64,000 nt of DNA from UBA8941 sp963780545. GTDB lineage: Archaea; Thermoproteota; Bathyarchaeia; TCS64. Both the position numbers and the translations under genes were made by a program. The number at the start of each line of letters is the position of its first letter. Within the stretch, counting starts at the first letter, position 1. The notes beneath the pieces are model-generated. The model did not search any database and had not been told where the DNA came from. It was given only the letters and a program-made list of their open reading frames with translations. The DNA is taken from NCBI GenBank assembly GCA_963780545.1, contig CAWACK010000026.1, positions 62,001 to 126,000 on the forward strand. The letters run 5' to 3'. Of the stretch, positions 9,004-16,661 are shown piece after piece.

Positions 9004-9211
9004 TCGTTGTTAACCCCCGGAATAATCCTCATACAACACATTTTTTCTTAGATATATAAACTGATCGAGTCTATGGAGCGTAATTTGGTTAAAATGCCAT
9101 TTTATATATAAATATAGAAATGATAACGCTCATGTTTCTCAATTATCGAGCGATTACATATCCAAGAGTCAAAAATAAAGTTAAAAAGAGGTTCACCCCA
9201 ATGTAATTTAA
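9004..9211. promoter_or_regulatory. Divergent promoter region between nurA and the winged-helix array
   Basis: This 208-bp AT-rich spacer carries at least two TATA-like elements. One faces nurA (tttatatatct on the minus strand, about 9050-9060). Another (tttatatataaatata, about 9100-9115) is near-symmetric. A third AT run (aaaataaagttaaaaa, about 9170-9185) lies 27-42 bp before the array's first ATG at 9212 and would fit a leaderless transcript. Shared control of both operons is possible but not shown. Confidence 0.5.
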
Positions 9212-9457
9212 ATGTCCGAGGAATTGAGTCTTAAGGACAAAGTTTTCCACAGCTTTCTTGAGGACCCAACCGTCGGCCCAGAGCAGATGGCAACCAAACT
9301 TGATGCAAAATATAACTCCGTAAAGGACGCCTTCGCTAAACTAGCCAAGGATGGTCTCCTCCAGAGAAGCGGGCGTGGCAACTACGAACCCAATTATGCG
9401 GGTATTGTCATTCATCTTCTCAATAGGATCGAATCGTTAGAGAAGAAGGCGAAGTAA
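9212..9457 (+). CDS. Small winged-helix protein 1 of a tandem array
   Basis: An 81-residue stand-alone winged helix-turn-helix protein. Predicted elements are LKDKVFHSFLEDP (H1), VGPEQMATKLDAKYNSVKDAF (H2-turn-H3), LAKDGLLQRSGRGNYEP (wing) and a C-terminal amphipathic helix IVIHLLNRIESLEKK, which could mediate dimerisation. It is the most divergent of five adjacent paralogs and first of the 9212-10230 operon; its TAA is one base from the next ATG. No effector domain is present. DNA-binding regulator or architectural protein is inference from the fold. Confidence 0.8.
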   Translation: MSEELSLKDKVFHSFLEDPTVGPEQMATKLDAKYNSVKDAFAKLAKDGLLQRSGRGNYEPNYAGIVIHLLNRIESLEKKAK

Positions 9458-9458
9458 A

Positions 9459-9716
9459 ATGTCGGAGCTTATTGAAAGAGCAACGCAAGAGCTGAAGCCG
9501 GACACGGCCCAGTTTAAGGTCCTCACTTATCTAGCCTTTCGTGGACCAAGTTTGCCAAGTGCCATAAGTGACGAGACAGCGATCGCTCCCGGCACAGTCC
9601 GCCCAGTCCTTCGCAGCCTCCTTGACAAAGGTTATGTAAAACAGCAGGAGGACGGCACTTACAGATCCTCCATTCCCTTCACCGACTTCGTTTCCTACGT
9701 CTTCAACAAGTCGTGA
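9459..9716 (+). CDS. Small winged-helix protein 2 of a tandem array
   Basis: An 85-residue winged-helix protein. The core reads LKPDTAQFKVLTYLAFRG, then TAIAPGTVRPVLRSLLDKGY as the recognition helix region and a short wing DGTYRSS, ending with an aromatic helix FTDFVSYVF. It shares the P-x-T-A/S-x-x-K-I/V-L-x-x-LAFRG signature with array members 4 and 5, so these arose by duplication. It starts one base after gene 1 and overlaps the GTG start of gene 3 by four bases, implying coupled translation. Function unknown beyond probable DNA binding. Confidence 0.8.
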   Translation: MSELIERATQELKPDTAQFKVLTYLAFRGPSLPSAISDETAIAPGTVRPVLRSLLDKGYVKQQEDGTYRSSIPFTDFVSYVFNKS

Positions 9717-9979
9717 TTTGGATGGTAGGTGTCGACGAACTTGAAGGATTGAGGCGGGCAGAGAGCCAGCAGCAGATCCTTCTCTGCCTCGTTGAGAGCG
9801 GTGAGGCGATGAGTAGCCAGGAGATCGCTGGGAAGTTAGGGCTCACCGTTAACGCTGTCAACATCGCTCTCTTCAATTTGAAGAACAAGGGACTCGTCGA
9901 TCCCGTCAGCCGGGGTGTCTACCGATACAAACTCGGTCCAATCTTAGTCACCCTACTACAGGAGTACTTCAAGCAATGA
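9713..9979 (+). CDS. Small winged-helix protein 3 of a tandem array
   Basis: An 88-residue winged-helix protein. The core has ESQQQILLCLVESGEAMSSQ then EIAGKLGLTVNAVNIALFNL and a wing SRGVYRYKLG, followed by a C-terminal helix ILVTLLQEYF. The start is GTG 9713 overlapping the previous stop (GTGA), with an alternative ATG at 9722. It ends with an ATGA overlap with gene 4. It resembles MarR/ArsR-like folds reduced to the DNA-binding unit; no ligand pocket or metal-binding cysteine pair is visible. Confidence 0.8.
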   Translation: MIWMVGVDELEGLRRAESQQQILLCLVESGEAMSSQEIAGKLGLTVNAVNIALFNLKNKGLVDPVSRGVYRYKLGPILVTLLQEYFKQ

Positions 9980-10230
9980 GTGCCGAAAAGCTCGACCAGC
10001 TGGAGCCAAAAACAAGCGCTTACAAGATCCTCTGCCACCTCGCCTTCAGAGGGACTATTCTCAAGCCACAGGAGATTGCGGAGGCGCTCGGGGAAAATGG
10101 TTCCACCGTCAGGGCCCGCCTTGCAGAGCTTAAGAAGCAGGGCCTTGTCAACGCAAAGCCTGAAGGCTATATGGCTGTCGTGACGCCTTACGATCTTATT
10201 ATGAAACTCTACCGCGACTTTGGAAAATAG
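9976..10230 (+). CDS. Small winged-helix protein 4 of a tandem array
   Basis: An 84-residue winged-helix protein nearly collinear with member 2: LEPKTSAYKILCHLAFRG, EIAEALGENGSTVRARLAEL, KKQGLVNAKPEGYMAVV, then a C-terminal helix PYDLIMKLYRDF. Its ATG is embedded in the stop of gene 3 (ATGA), and it closes the first operon of the array. A 78-bp spacer with its own promoter-like element separates it from member 5. Role unknown; the coupled, near-stoichiometric arrangement suggests a heteromeric assembly. Confidence 0.8.
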   Translation: MSAEKLDQLEPKTSAYKILCHLAFRGTILKPQEIAEALGENGSTVRARLAELKKQGLVNAKPEGYMAVVTPYDLIMKLYRDFGK

Positions 10231-10231
10231 T

Positions 10232-10304
10232 CACTTTCGCTTACCTCCCCATCCCCGAGGAATAAGTATCCTTTAAAAGGACATGAGAGAAAGTGGCTCG
10301 GGGA
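10232..10304 (+). promoter_or_regulatory. Promoter with two interleaved inverted repeats upstream of winged-helix gene 5
   Basis: The spacer has a TATA-like ctttaaaagg at 10271-10280, about 29-38 bp before ATG 10309. Around it are two inverted repeats: CACTTTC (10232-10238) with GAAAGTG (10289-10295), and TCCCCGAG (10252-10259) with CTCGGGGA (10297-10304). The pairs interleave rather than nest, so as RNA they could form a pseudoknot and as DNA two overlapping dyads bracketing the TATA box. Autoregulation by the adjacent winged-helix proteins is a guess. Confidence 0.45.
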
Positions 10305-10308
10305 ATAT

Positions 10309-10683
10309 ATGTCAGAGAAACAGCTAGCTGAGCTAAAGGATATGACAGACACATTATTAAAGCTCCGAAAGGCTCCTAGCCAGTTTCAGATTCTCTTTCA
10401 CCTACTTGGCACAGCTCGCACAATGACGGTCAAGGAGTTATCCGTGGAACTCGGCCTAACCCCTAAGGCCACGGAGCGCGCCGTAGCCAAGCTAATCGAG
10501 AAGAACCTCATTCAGAGAAGCCCCTTCAAAGATGGTGGATACTCCTGTGATGCCAAGCAAATACTATTGAGCCTTATCGTCACCGTCTCCGATTTGTATG
10601 AGGACTATGAGAAAGCGCACCCTAGGCCAGCGCAGTTTGCTTCTCCCGGATCGGTGGGAGTACCTCCTTCTCCACCCAGTTGA
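10309..10683 (+). CDS. Winged-helix protein 5 of the array, with C-terminal extension
   Basis: A 124-residue paralog of genes 2 and 4: KAPSQFQILFHLLGTARTMT, VKELSVELGLTPKATERAV, AKLIEKNLIQRSPFKDGGYS, then a longer C-terminal helix ILLSLIVTVSDLYEDYEKAH. The last roughly 20 residues are Pro/Ser-rich and lie in DNA that also encodes the end of the convergent gene at 10622-11104 (62-bp overlap), so the tail is probably unconstrained or partly an artefact of the overlap. It has its own TATA-like element at 10271-10280. No known regulator family assignment beyond winged helix. Confidence 0.75.
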   Translation: MSEKQLAELKDMTDTLLKLRKAPSQFQILFHLLGTARTMTVKELSVELGLTPKATERAVAKLIEKNLIQRSPFKDGGYSCDAKQILLSLIVTVSDLYEDYEKAHPRPAQFASPGSVGVPPSPPS

Positions 10684-11104
10684 CGCCTTTTGAAGTCAAT
10701 TTATAGATGCTTCCTCTACCTTCGGGGCGGAAGAGATGACCCTTCTTCACCATCTCGTGAAGGCGGGCGGGGACTACGACTTTTCGACCACTCTCGTTTA
10801 GGCTCGCCTTCAGCTCCTTGCCTGTAGCCTGATAACCTTTCATAGCGTAGAGAAGTAGCCCTATTGCCTCATAGTGGCTTATCTCCTCTCTACAGACAAG
10901 GACTGGCCCGTCGCGACGCATCTCGACGATGTCCTTAAGGTGATCGAGAGCCTGCTTTGAGACTATGATGGAGACCTTCTCATTCAACTGAGCTAAGTAG
11001 TCCTGAGTTAGCCACTCCAGAGCCTGGAGAAGCTCTTCGGGGTTTTCCCCAGAGACTTGGATGTCCCCAAACTGGGTCTTCACAGTCAAAATTATCGTAG
11101 GCAC
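10622..11104 (-). CDS. Two-domain protein: N-terminal beta domain plus winged helix, copy A
   Basis: A 160-residue protein of unknown family. Residues 1-50 form a beta-rich module (ILTVKTQFGDIQVSGENPEE, then LLQALEWL ending in KVSIIV). Residues 70-160 look like a winged-helix domain (HYEAIGLLLYAMKGYQATGK, LHEMVKKGHLFRPEGRGSIY). The N-terminal module is shared with the neighbour at 11106-11549 (hydrophobic-K-V-x-x-G pattern, then E-x-L-x-x-L, then KVS). It is one base downstream of that gene and converges on the small winged-helix array, overlapping it by 62 bp. Probable DNA-binding protein; function not recognised. Confidence 0.72.
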   Translation of the reverse strand: MPTIILTVKTQFGDIQVSGENPEELLQALEWLTQDYLAQLNEKVSIIVSKQALDHLKDIVEMRRDGPVLVCREEISHYEAIGLLLYAMKGYQATGKELKASLNESGRKVVVPARLHEMVKKGHLFRPEGRGSIYKLTSKGVNWVEKEVLPPIREKQTALA

Positions 11105-11105
11105 G

Positions 11106-11549
11106 TTACTCTATCACCGTCGCGTTCATAGTGTATAGGTACCCCCTCTTCTTGTCCTTCCATCGGCGGACTGTCCCCTTCTTCACAAGCCATACTAAAA
11201 CACCGGATAGGGTAGTCTTAGGGAAGAAGACGGCGTTAGCCTCCATAGCTTCCCTGAGCTCCGCGATGGTCCGTGGTTTTTTCCCCCAAGGATCGGCGAG
11301 GAGCGAGGTCACTGCTTCGCTGCACTGGGTAGTGCGCGGGATCTGTGGGAGAGCCTCTGGCTCACCATTCTCCGACTGCTTTTTAGGACGAGGTCTATGC
11401 CCAGTAGACTCGCCCTGGAAAGAAACCGAGACCTTCTCGACGATGTTCGGGAGTTCATCGAGGGTAGAGAGGACTTCTGCCTTGTCGCCCCCTAACTCGA
11501 CTTCCATCTCGCCTATCCTGACCTTAAGGTGGAAAGGTGGGCGACTCAT
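11106..11549 (-). CDS. Two-domain protein: N-terminal beta domain plus winged helix, copy B
   Basis: A 147-residue protein paralogous to its downstream neighbour. The N-terminal HLKVRIGEMEVELGGDKAEV module ends with KVSVSF. A polar linker rich in Pro/Glu/Lys/Arg (about 48-75) leads into a C-terminal winged-helix-like region (TIAELREAMEANAVFFPKTT, LVWLVKKGTVRRWKDKKRGY). It is first gene of a two-gene minus-strand operon. A TATA-like ctctataatatg (minus strand, 11573-11584) centred about 29 bp upstream of ATG 11549 predicts a leaderless message. A plus-strand frame over the same DNA is rejected because only the minus frame shows paralogy. Confidence 0.72.
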   Translation of the reverse strand: MSRPPFHLKVRIGEMEVELGGDKAEVLSTLDELPNIVEKVSVSFQGESTGHRPRPKKQSENGEPEALPQIPRTTQCSEAVTSLLADPWGKKPRTIAELREAMEANAVFFPKTTLSGVLVWLVKKGTVRRWKDKKRGYLYTMNATVIE

Positions 11550-11572
11550 GAAGTCACAACTCGTATTACTCT

Positions 11573-11584
11573 CATATTATAGAG
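11573..11584 (-). promoter_or_regulatory. TATA box for the gene starting at 11549
   Basis: Minus-strand ctctataatatg is centred about 29 bp before the start codon, the spacing expected for a leaderless archaeal transcript. Confidence 0.5.
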
Positions 11585-11717
11585 CTTATAACCCTTATCG
11601 ACATCTGTTAAAAGGGCTTTATTATCGTAAACGAGCTTTTGAAAATTTAAAAAGTGGCGATTCTCCAAAGTTCTCAACGATATTTTGTTCATTTATAATA
11701 CAGATTGTCTCAAGAAT

Positions 11718-11738
11718 ATCCGATATTGTATATCGGAT
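11718..11738. repeat. Perfect 21-bp dyad (possible operator or gatE terminator hairpin)
   Basis: ATCCGATAT (11718-11726), a 3-base TGT spacer, and ATATCGGAT (11730-11738) form a perfect inverted repeat in an AT-rich spacer. It lies 51 bp beyond the gatE stop and about 170 bp upstream of the 11549 gene, both on the minus strand. No U-run follows immediately, so an operator seems at least as likely as a terminator. Confidence 0.45.
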
Positions 11739-11788
11739 TATCATAATATGATCTATAATTTGGAAATATTATAAAATTAAGGCGAGGC

Positions 11789-13699
11789 TCATTTGGCGAG
11801 GGTCTCTCTCAGTTTCCTTTCTATCATCGCCTGGACATTAACCGGCTTTGCCCTTCCACGGACCTCACTCATCACCATCCCCATAATGGGACCGGATGCC
11901 TTTTCACCCATCTTCGCGACGAGTTCGGCGTTAACTTTGATCTTCGCGTCCACGACGGCGGCAAGCTGTGCCTCAGAGATAATGCCAATACCAAGGGCCT
12001 CTATTGCATCCTTTGCATTCCTTCCGGCGTTCTGAGCCAACCATTTGAGAACTGGGGGGACTGACTCTTTCACAATCTCCCCTGAGTCGACGAGCTCGAA
12101 TGTGGCAGTGATGACATCATCACTAAGCGCCTCGACAGGGACGCCGTCCCTCTGAAGCTTTTTTAAGTCCTCGGTTAGTGTAACTGCAATTAGAGTGGTC
12201 AATATTTTATAGTCCCGGGTCAATTTCTCGAATAGGCTAATATAATCTGAGTCGACTATCTGTTTTGCAAGTTTTTCATTGAGGCCGTAGTCGATCTGGA
12301 AGCGCTTTAATTTGGACTCCGGCATCTCCGGGAGGTTCCTCCTAAGGCTAGTTATATATTCAGGTGTAATTGTTATCGCTTTGACATCGGTTTCCGGGTA
12401 CATACGAGCGGCGCCTGGGCGCGGGCGTGTGAACCTCGTTGTCCCATCAGGGTTCGCGGCCCGTGTTTCGAGGGGTATCCCGTTGAAGACGTCTTTGGCT
12501 CGCTCTACGACAGCCGTCAATGCACGTTGACTCTTTTCAGCATTGTCCGCTACGATGACAACGGCGTCGCCTTCGGCTGCGCCTACAAATTTCCTTAGTG
12601 CGTCGACCTCAGCCTTAGTGATGCTGTATCCAGGGAGTTCGTCTGTGTGGAAGATTCCCTTCACGCCACCTTTGAATTTGGCGTGGTCGCTAAGCTCTGT
12701 GCCGAACCGTCTGTTGGGACAAAGCTCCCTGCCTGTAAGCCCTGAGAAGCCATGGAGTTTCACAGCTTTGACGATGCCCCCCGCCTTGAGGGCATTCTTC
12801 AGTATCTTCGACTCAGTCGCTTTGAAGATTTCAGAGGAGTCTAGCTGAACATCGATGATCTGATCTGGTTTAATGCCACGTCTCAGGAGCTCGCTTCTGA
12901 TCTCGAGGAGACTCAGCTGGCGAAGGGCCTCGTACTCGACGATGGTGGGCATCATTGGGAGGTCTTGCACGCCTTTTATCTCGACAACTTTACCTCCCAT
13001 GATGGAGATGTTTATGTCCTGACGTATTGTACCAATGCCGCGCCGGACCTTCCCTGTTGCACGCAGAATACTGCCGATCCTGAGAGCAACAGCTTGGACC
13101 TCTGCTGGGTTGTGCATATCGGGTGCGGTAGTGATCTCCATGAGTGGTATGCCGAGGCGATCGAGGCGGTATTTCACGATGTTTCCATCCTCGCCCACAT
13201 TGCGGGCTGCATCCTCTTCGAGGCTAATCTGCTGAATGCCATACTTCTTCCCATCAATCTCGACGGCACCGTTAAGGCTCACAACACACGTACGCTGGAA
13301 ACCACCTGTGTTGCTGCCATCGACGACGGTCTTACGCATCACATGGACCTCATCTAGTGGGCGGCCTCCAACCATCAATGCGAAGGTCAGAGTCAGTTCG
13401 AGTGTTTCTGGGTCAAGTGGTCCAGGTGGCTCCTCATCCATCTCGACGAGGCAGTTTGTGGTGTGATCGCCCTCATATTCGATCGTCTTCCCTTTCAGGA
13501 ATTCGAAGAGGGCAGCGAGGTCGACCTCACCGAGCTCGCTCTGGCTCGGGCGGAGACGACGAAGGAATTTGAACTCGGGTTCAACCTCGCTGAGGACCGG
13601 GGGGCATCGACAAAAAAGCTTATGCTGAGTGGCGAGCTCCTGATGGACCTCGATCCCAACCATTAGATTGATCTTTGTATAGTCCATCAGACATCTCAC
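11789..13699 (-). CDS. gatE: Glutamyl-tRNA(Gln) amidotransferase subunit E
   Basis: The archaea-specific GatE converts Glu-tRNA(Gln) to Gln-tRNA(Gln) with ammonia supplied by GatD. The 636-residue protein starts YTKINLMVGIEVHQEL, has the GatB-type kinase core (NTGGFQRTCVVSLNG, YRLDRLGIPLMEITTAPD), a GatE-specific AspRS-like insert (about residues 280-420) and a C-terminal YqeY-like helical tail ending near MIERKLRETL. The start GTG at 13699 overlaps the gatD stop (GTGA), so GatD and GatE are co-translated. The pair implies tRNA-dependent Gln synthesis in place of a GlnRS. The operon upstream runs rps30e-elp3-gatD-gatE. Confidence 0.97.
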   Translation of the reverse strand: MRCLMDYTKINLMVGIEVHQELATQHKLFCRCPPVLSEVEPEFKFLRRLRPSQSELGEVDLAALFEFLKGKTIEYEGDHTTNCLVEMDEEPPGPLDPETLELTLTFALMVGGRPLDEVHVMRKTVVDGSNTGGFQRTCVVSLNGAVEIDGKKYGIQQISLEEDAARNVGEDGNIVKYRLDRLGIPLMEITTAPDMHNPAEVQAVALRIGSILRATGKVRRGIGTIRQDINISIMGGKVVEIKGVQDLPMMPTIVEYEALRQLSLLEIRSELLRRGIKPDQIIDVQLDSSEIFKATESKILKNALKAGGIVKAVKLHGFSGLTGRELCPNRRFGTELSDHAKFKGGVKGIFHTDELPGYSITKAEVDALRKFVGAAEGDAVVIVADNAEKSQRALTAVVERAKDVFNGIPLETRAANPDGTTRFTRPRPGAARMYPETDVKAITITPEYITSLRRNLPEMPESKLKRFQIDYGLNEKLAKQIVDSDYISLFEKLTRDYKILTTLIAVTLTEDLKKLQRDGVPVEALSDDVITATFELVDSGEIVKESVPPVLKWLAQNAGRNAKDAIEALGIGIISEAQLAAVVDAKIKVNAELVAKMGEKASGPIMGMVMSEVRGRAKPVNVQAMIERKLRETLAK

Positions 13700-15018
13700 C
13701 TAAAGTAAAGCGTCCTTGAATTATACTCTCCCGCGACATTAGTTTTCAACAGCTTTCTCGCTTCCTCGGGGCTATCAGAGTTGCCAAGACTCCACATCAT
13801 CTTTACGTATGCCGTCTCAGAAAGCATATCTTCGAGAGGTTCGACACCGCGGCGGGTCAGCTCCCGACCCATACTATAGACGTTCATGTTGACGCGCCCC
13901 CATACGCATTGGCTAGTCATTCCCATGAGGACACCAGCCTTCCCGGCGTGATCTATGGCGTCGTAACAACGCTCTGAGATATGACCGAGGCCGGTTCCCT
14001 CGAAAACTATTCCCTTGAAGCCCGCATCAACTAAGGTGTCAACTATCAGCGGATCGAAACCGGGGTGAAACTTGAGTAGAGCGACTTTCTTCTCGAATTG
14101 GTTTCTGATGATAGGATCTGAGTCCTGTCTCTTCCGGTAACTTTCCGCTATGATCTCGATCTTTTCGTTTTTATAACGTGCAATTGGGCTCGCGTTAATG
14201 GTCTGGAAAGCATATCGAGCACTTGAGTGACACTTCCGTACCTTTGCGCCCGGGTGGAATATTATCGAGTCGTCACCAGTTCCCTCATGCATCCCCAGTA
14301 CGACTTCTGCGAAGGGAGCGTAGGCGGCTGCTTTCACCACTGCGACGAGATTCGTCGCAGAGTCGCTGCTGGGACGGTCACTGCTACGTTGGCTCCCGAC
14401 GAAGATGACTGGAACAGGGAGGTTCTGGATCGCGAAGCTAAGCGCTGCGGTGCTGTATCCCATCGTGTCGGTGCCATGGGTGACGATGATTCCTGATGCA
14501 CCCTGTTTAATCTTCTCTACGACCCTTTTCGCCATCCCCTGCCAGTGGTCACTGTTGATGTTCTCGCTGAAGACACTGTAGAGGATATCTGCTTCGATTT
14601 GGGCAATATCTGCGAGTTCTGGGACGATGCTTACGAGGTCCCTACTACTCATAGCTGCGTAGACGCCTCCAGTTACGTAGTCGACGCGGCTCGCTATGGT
14701 TCCACCTGTGCTTATAATACTGACTTTGGGTAGCCCATCCCTCGTGGGGGGGATCGGTGGGGGTCGGAACTCGGGTTTGATCGCCTCACCAATTTTTACA
14801 ACTTTTAGGTCTCCGGTATAAGCGATGCCTATGTTGTAGCCGGTTTTCTGCTTAATGACAACGTGCCATTCGTCGGCATTCTCGACGCGTGGGAGGAGCG
14901 TGCCCTCGTAGGTCTCACTCTCTGTCTGGACCCTGACGACGTCGCCTACACCGACCTTGGCGTGGCAGAGAAGCTCCCTGAGCTTCCCTCTGTAGCCAGG
15001 GAGAGTTTCGGCAGCCAT
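13696..15018 (-). CDS. gatD: Glutamyl-tRNA(Gln) amidotransferase subunit D
   Basis: Asparaginase-like glutaminase subunit that releases ammonia for GatE. It has 440 residues: an N-terminal SH3-like beta domain (VGDVVRVQTESETYEGTLLP), then an L-asparaginase I-type domain with the catalytic threonine motif ISTGGTIASR near residues 105-114 and the second motif IVTHGTDTMGYS. The C-terminal IVFEGTGLGHIS segment is also typical. It lies 48 bp downstream of elp3 on the same strand and overlaps gatE by four bases. Confidence 0.97.
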   Translation of the reverse strand: MAAETLPGYRGKLRELLCHAKVGVGDVVRVQTESETYEGTLLPRVENADEWHVVIKQKTGYNIGIAYTGDLKVVKIGEAIKPEFRPPPIPPTRDGLPKVSIISTGGTIASRVDYVTGGVYAAMSSRDLVSIVPELADIAQIEADILYSVFSENINSDHWQGMAKRVVEKIKQGASGIIVTHGTDTMGYSTAALSFAIQNLPVPVIFVGSQRSSDRPSSDSATNLVAVVKAAAYAPFAEVVLGMHEGTGDDSIIFHPGAKVRKCHSSARYAFQTINASPIARYKNEKIEIIAESYRKRQDSDPIIRNQFEKKVALLKFHPGFDPLIVDTLVDAGFKGIVFEGTGLGHISERCYDAIDHAGKAGVLMGMTSQCVWGRVNMNVYSMGRELTRRGVEPLEDMLSETAYVKMMWSLGNSDSPEEARKLLKTNVAGEYNSRTLYFR

Positions 15019-15066
15019 ATAGAATCAGGGATTTCTTCCGCTAACCCGAGTATTAAGAGATATGGG

Positions 15067-16641
15067 TCAGATGAATTTGGAGACGTAGACTCCGTCTTCT
15101 TTATAGCCGAAGCGGCTGTAGTAAAGCTTCGTTCCGAGGGCACTCATGATGACCATTTTATGCATATCGTAATACTCTTGTGCAGTTTTCTCCGCTTCCG
15201 CTATAAGCGCCTCACCCCAGCCGCGGTGCTGCCAGGCATCGCCACGTCTCTCCCCAACAGGGACCATACGCCCATAAACATGAAGCTCTCGAACTATACC
15301 TGTGCGAGTGTCGATCTCGGGTCTGAATGGTTTGTGTGGGATTCTGAGACGGATGAAGCCAATTAGAGTATCTGCCTCCCTATCTTCGGCTTGGATGAAA
15401 TCCTCAATGCCCTCGGATGCCTCGTAGACGGTGTGAGTTAGCTCGATCCTTTCAGGGACAACTTTATCCAAGGAGTGGCCAGCTTCTCTGCACCTAATAC
15501 ACCTGCAACGCCCCCCTCGAGCCTCAAGCCTCTCTTCTGCGAGCTGACGAAGGTTGCTCTTGTCGACACCAGCGTTTATCTTGGGGAGAGGTATATCCCG
15601 CTGGACCCGCATAATACGAATCCAAGGCGGCGTGATCTCCATTACCTTAGAGACAAGCTCAGTCGCGTCCTCGGTCGTCAGGGGGACATACTCGCCCTTA
15701 CGCCACCAATCGTATAGACGAGTCCCCTTCACCACAAGCGTAGGGTAGATCTTCAGCATATCCGGTTTGAAGCGGGGGTCATTAAAGATGACCTTGAAGC
15801 CCTCAAGATCCATCTCGAGGCTAGAGCCGGGAAGGCCCGGCATCATGTGATAACAGATCTTTAATGCCGAATCCTTGAGGCGGGAAGTAGCATCAACTAC
15901 ATCCTGCACTATATGACCTCGATCCACTTTTCTGTAGATGTCGTCATAGATGTTCTGGACACCGAGCTCGACACGGGTCACACCAAGATCGAGCATCCCA
16001 TCAACGTCTAATTCCTTAACGCAGTCTGGGCGAGTCTCAACTGTGATGCCGACGTTCCTTATACCCGTGATCTCGGCGTTGTGCTTCGCCTCAACTAAAT
16101 CTTTTGAGGGTATGTCGGTCAGGGCGTCGAGGCAGCCCTCAACGAAGCTTTCCTGGTAGGTTCGAGGCGACGCTGGAAAAGTTCCCCCCATAATGATGAG
16201 GTCAACCTTGTCAACAACGTGTCCGATGGTCTCGAGCTGCTTAATCCGGGCCTTCACTTGCCGATAAGGATCGTACTCGTTCTGAGCGCCCCTCATTGCC
16301 GCGGGCTCGAAGCCAGTATAGCTCTGAGGGCTCTCCTCGTCAGGGCCTCCTGGACAATAAGCGCACCTCCCGTGAGGGCATGGGTAGGGTTTCGTCATCA
16401 CTGCGACGACGCTGACGCCACTGAGGGCGCGCGACTCCTTTCTCCTAAGCACGGGGAGAAGGAGTTCCGCTTTCTCCTCGGGGAGAATAGCTAGGATCTC
16501 TGAGTTGCGAGGTATAGAGGGTAGCCCATGTTTACGGGCAACCTCTATCTTCACCCTGTCAAGGTCGGCTTTAGTCGGCCTATCCATTAAAAGCAGTCTC
16601 TCAGCGATCTCCTTTAAGGCGCTATCCAAAATCGAGTCCAC
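15067..16641 (-). CDS. elp3: Elp3-type tRNA uridine-34 acetyltransferase (radical SAM + GNAT)
   Basis: Archaeal Elp3 catalyses carboxymethylation of wobble U34 in tRNA using acetyl-CoA and SAM. The 524-residue protein has the radical-SAM cluster motif with C88, C93 and C96 (CPHGRCAYC), followed by GPDEESPQSYTGFEPAAMRG, ETRPDCVKELDVDGMLDLGV and GLPGSSLEMD. The C-terminal GNAT domain (about 370-524) includes GFIRLRIP and HRGWGEALIAEAEKTAQEY. Length and order match family members. It starts 20 bp after the stop of the newly recognised rps30e gene and precedes gatD. Confidence 0.97.
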   Translation of the reverse strand: MDSILDSALKEIAERLLLMDRPTKADLDRVKIEVARKHGLPSIPRNSEILAILPEEKAELLLPVLRRKESRALSGVSVVAVMTKPYPCPHGRCAYCPGGPDEESPQSYTGFEPAAMRGAQNEYDPYRQVKARIKQLETIGHVVDKVDLIIMGGTFPASPRTYQESFVEGCLDALTDIPSKDLVEAKHNAEITGIRNVGITVETRPDCVKELDVDGMLDLGVTRVELGVQNIYDDIYRKVDRGHIVQDVVDATSRLKDSALKICYHMMPGLPGSSLEMDLEGFKVIFNDPRFKPDMLKIYPTLVVKGTRLYDWWRKGEYVPLTTEDATELVSKVMEITPPWIRIMRVQRDIPLPKINAGVDKSNLRQLAEERLEARGGRCRCIRCREAGHSLDKVVPERIELTHTVYEASEGIEDFIQAEDREADTLIGFIRLRIPHKPFRPEIDTRTGIVRELHVYGRMVPVGERRGDAWQHRGWGEALIAEAEKTAQEYYDMHKMVIMSALGTKLYYSRFGYKEDGVYVSKFI

Positions 16642-16661
16642 TTTAAAGTGGGGGAGATGCT

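Noticed and set aside
11131..11751. 206-residue plus-strand frame
   Set aside because: It lies opposite the 11106-11549 gene, which has a paralog next door and a well-placed TATA box; the plus frame is Ser/Arg-rich shadow sequence.
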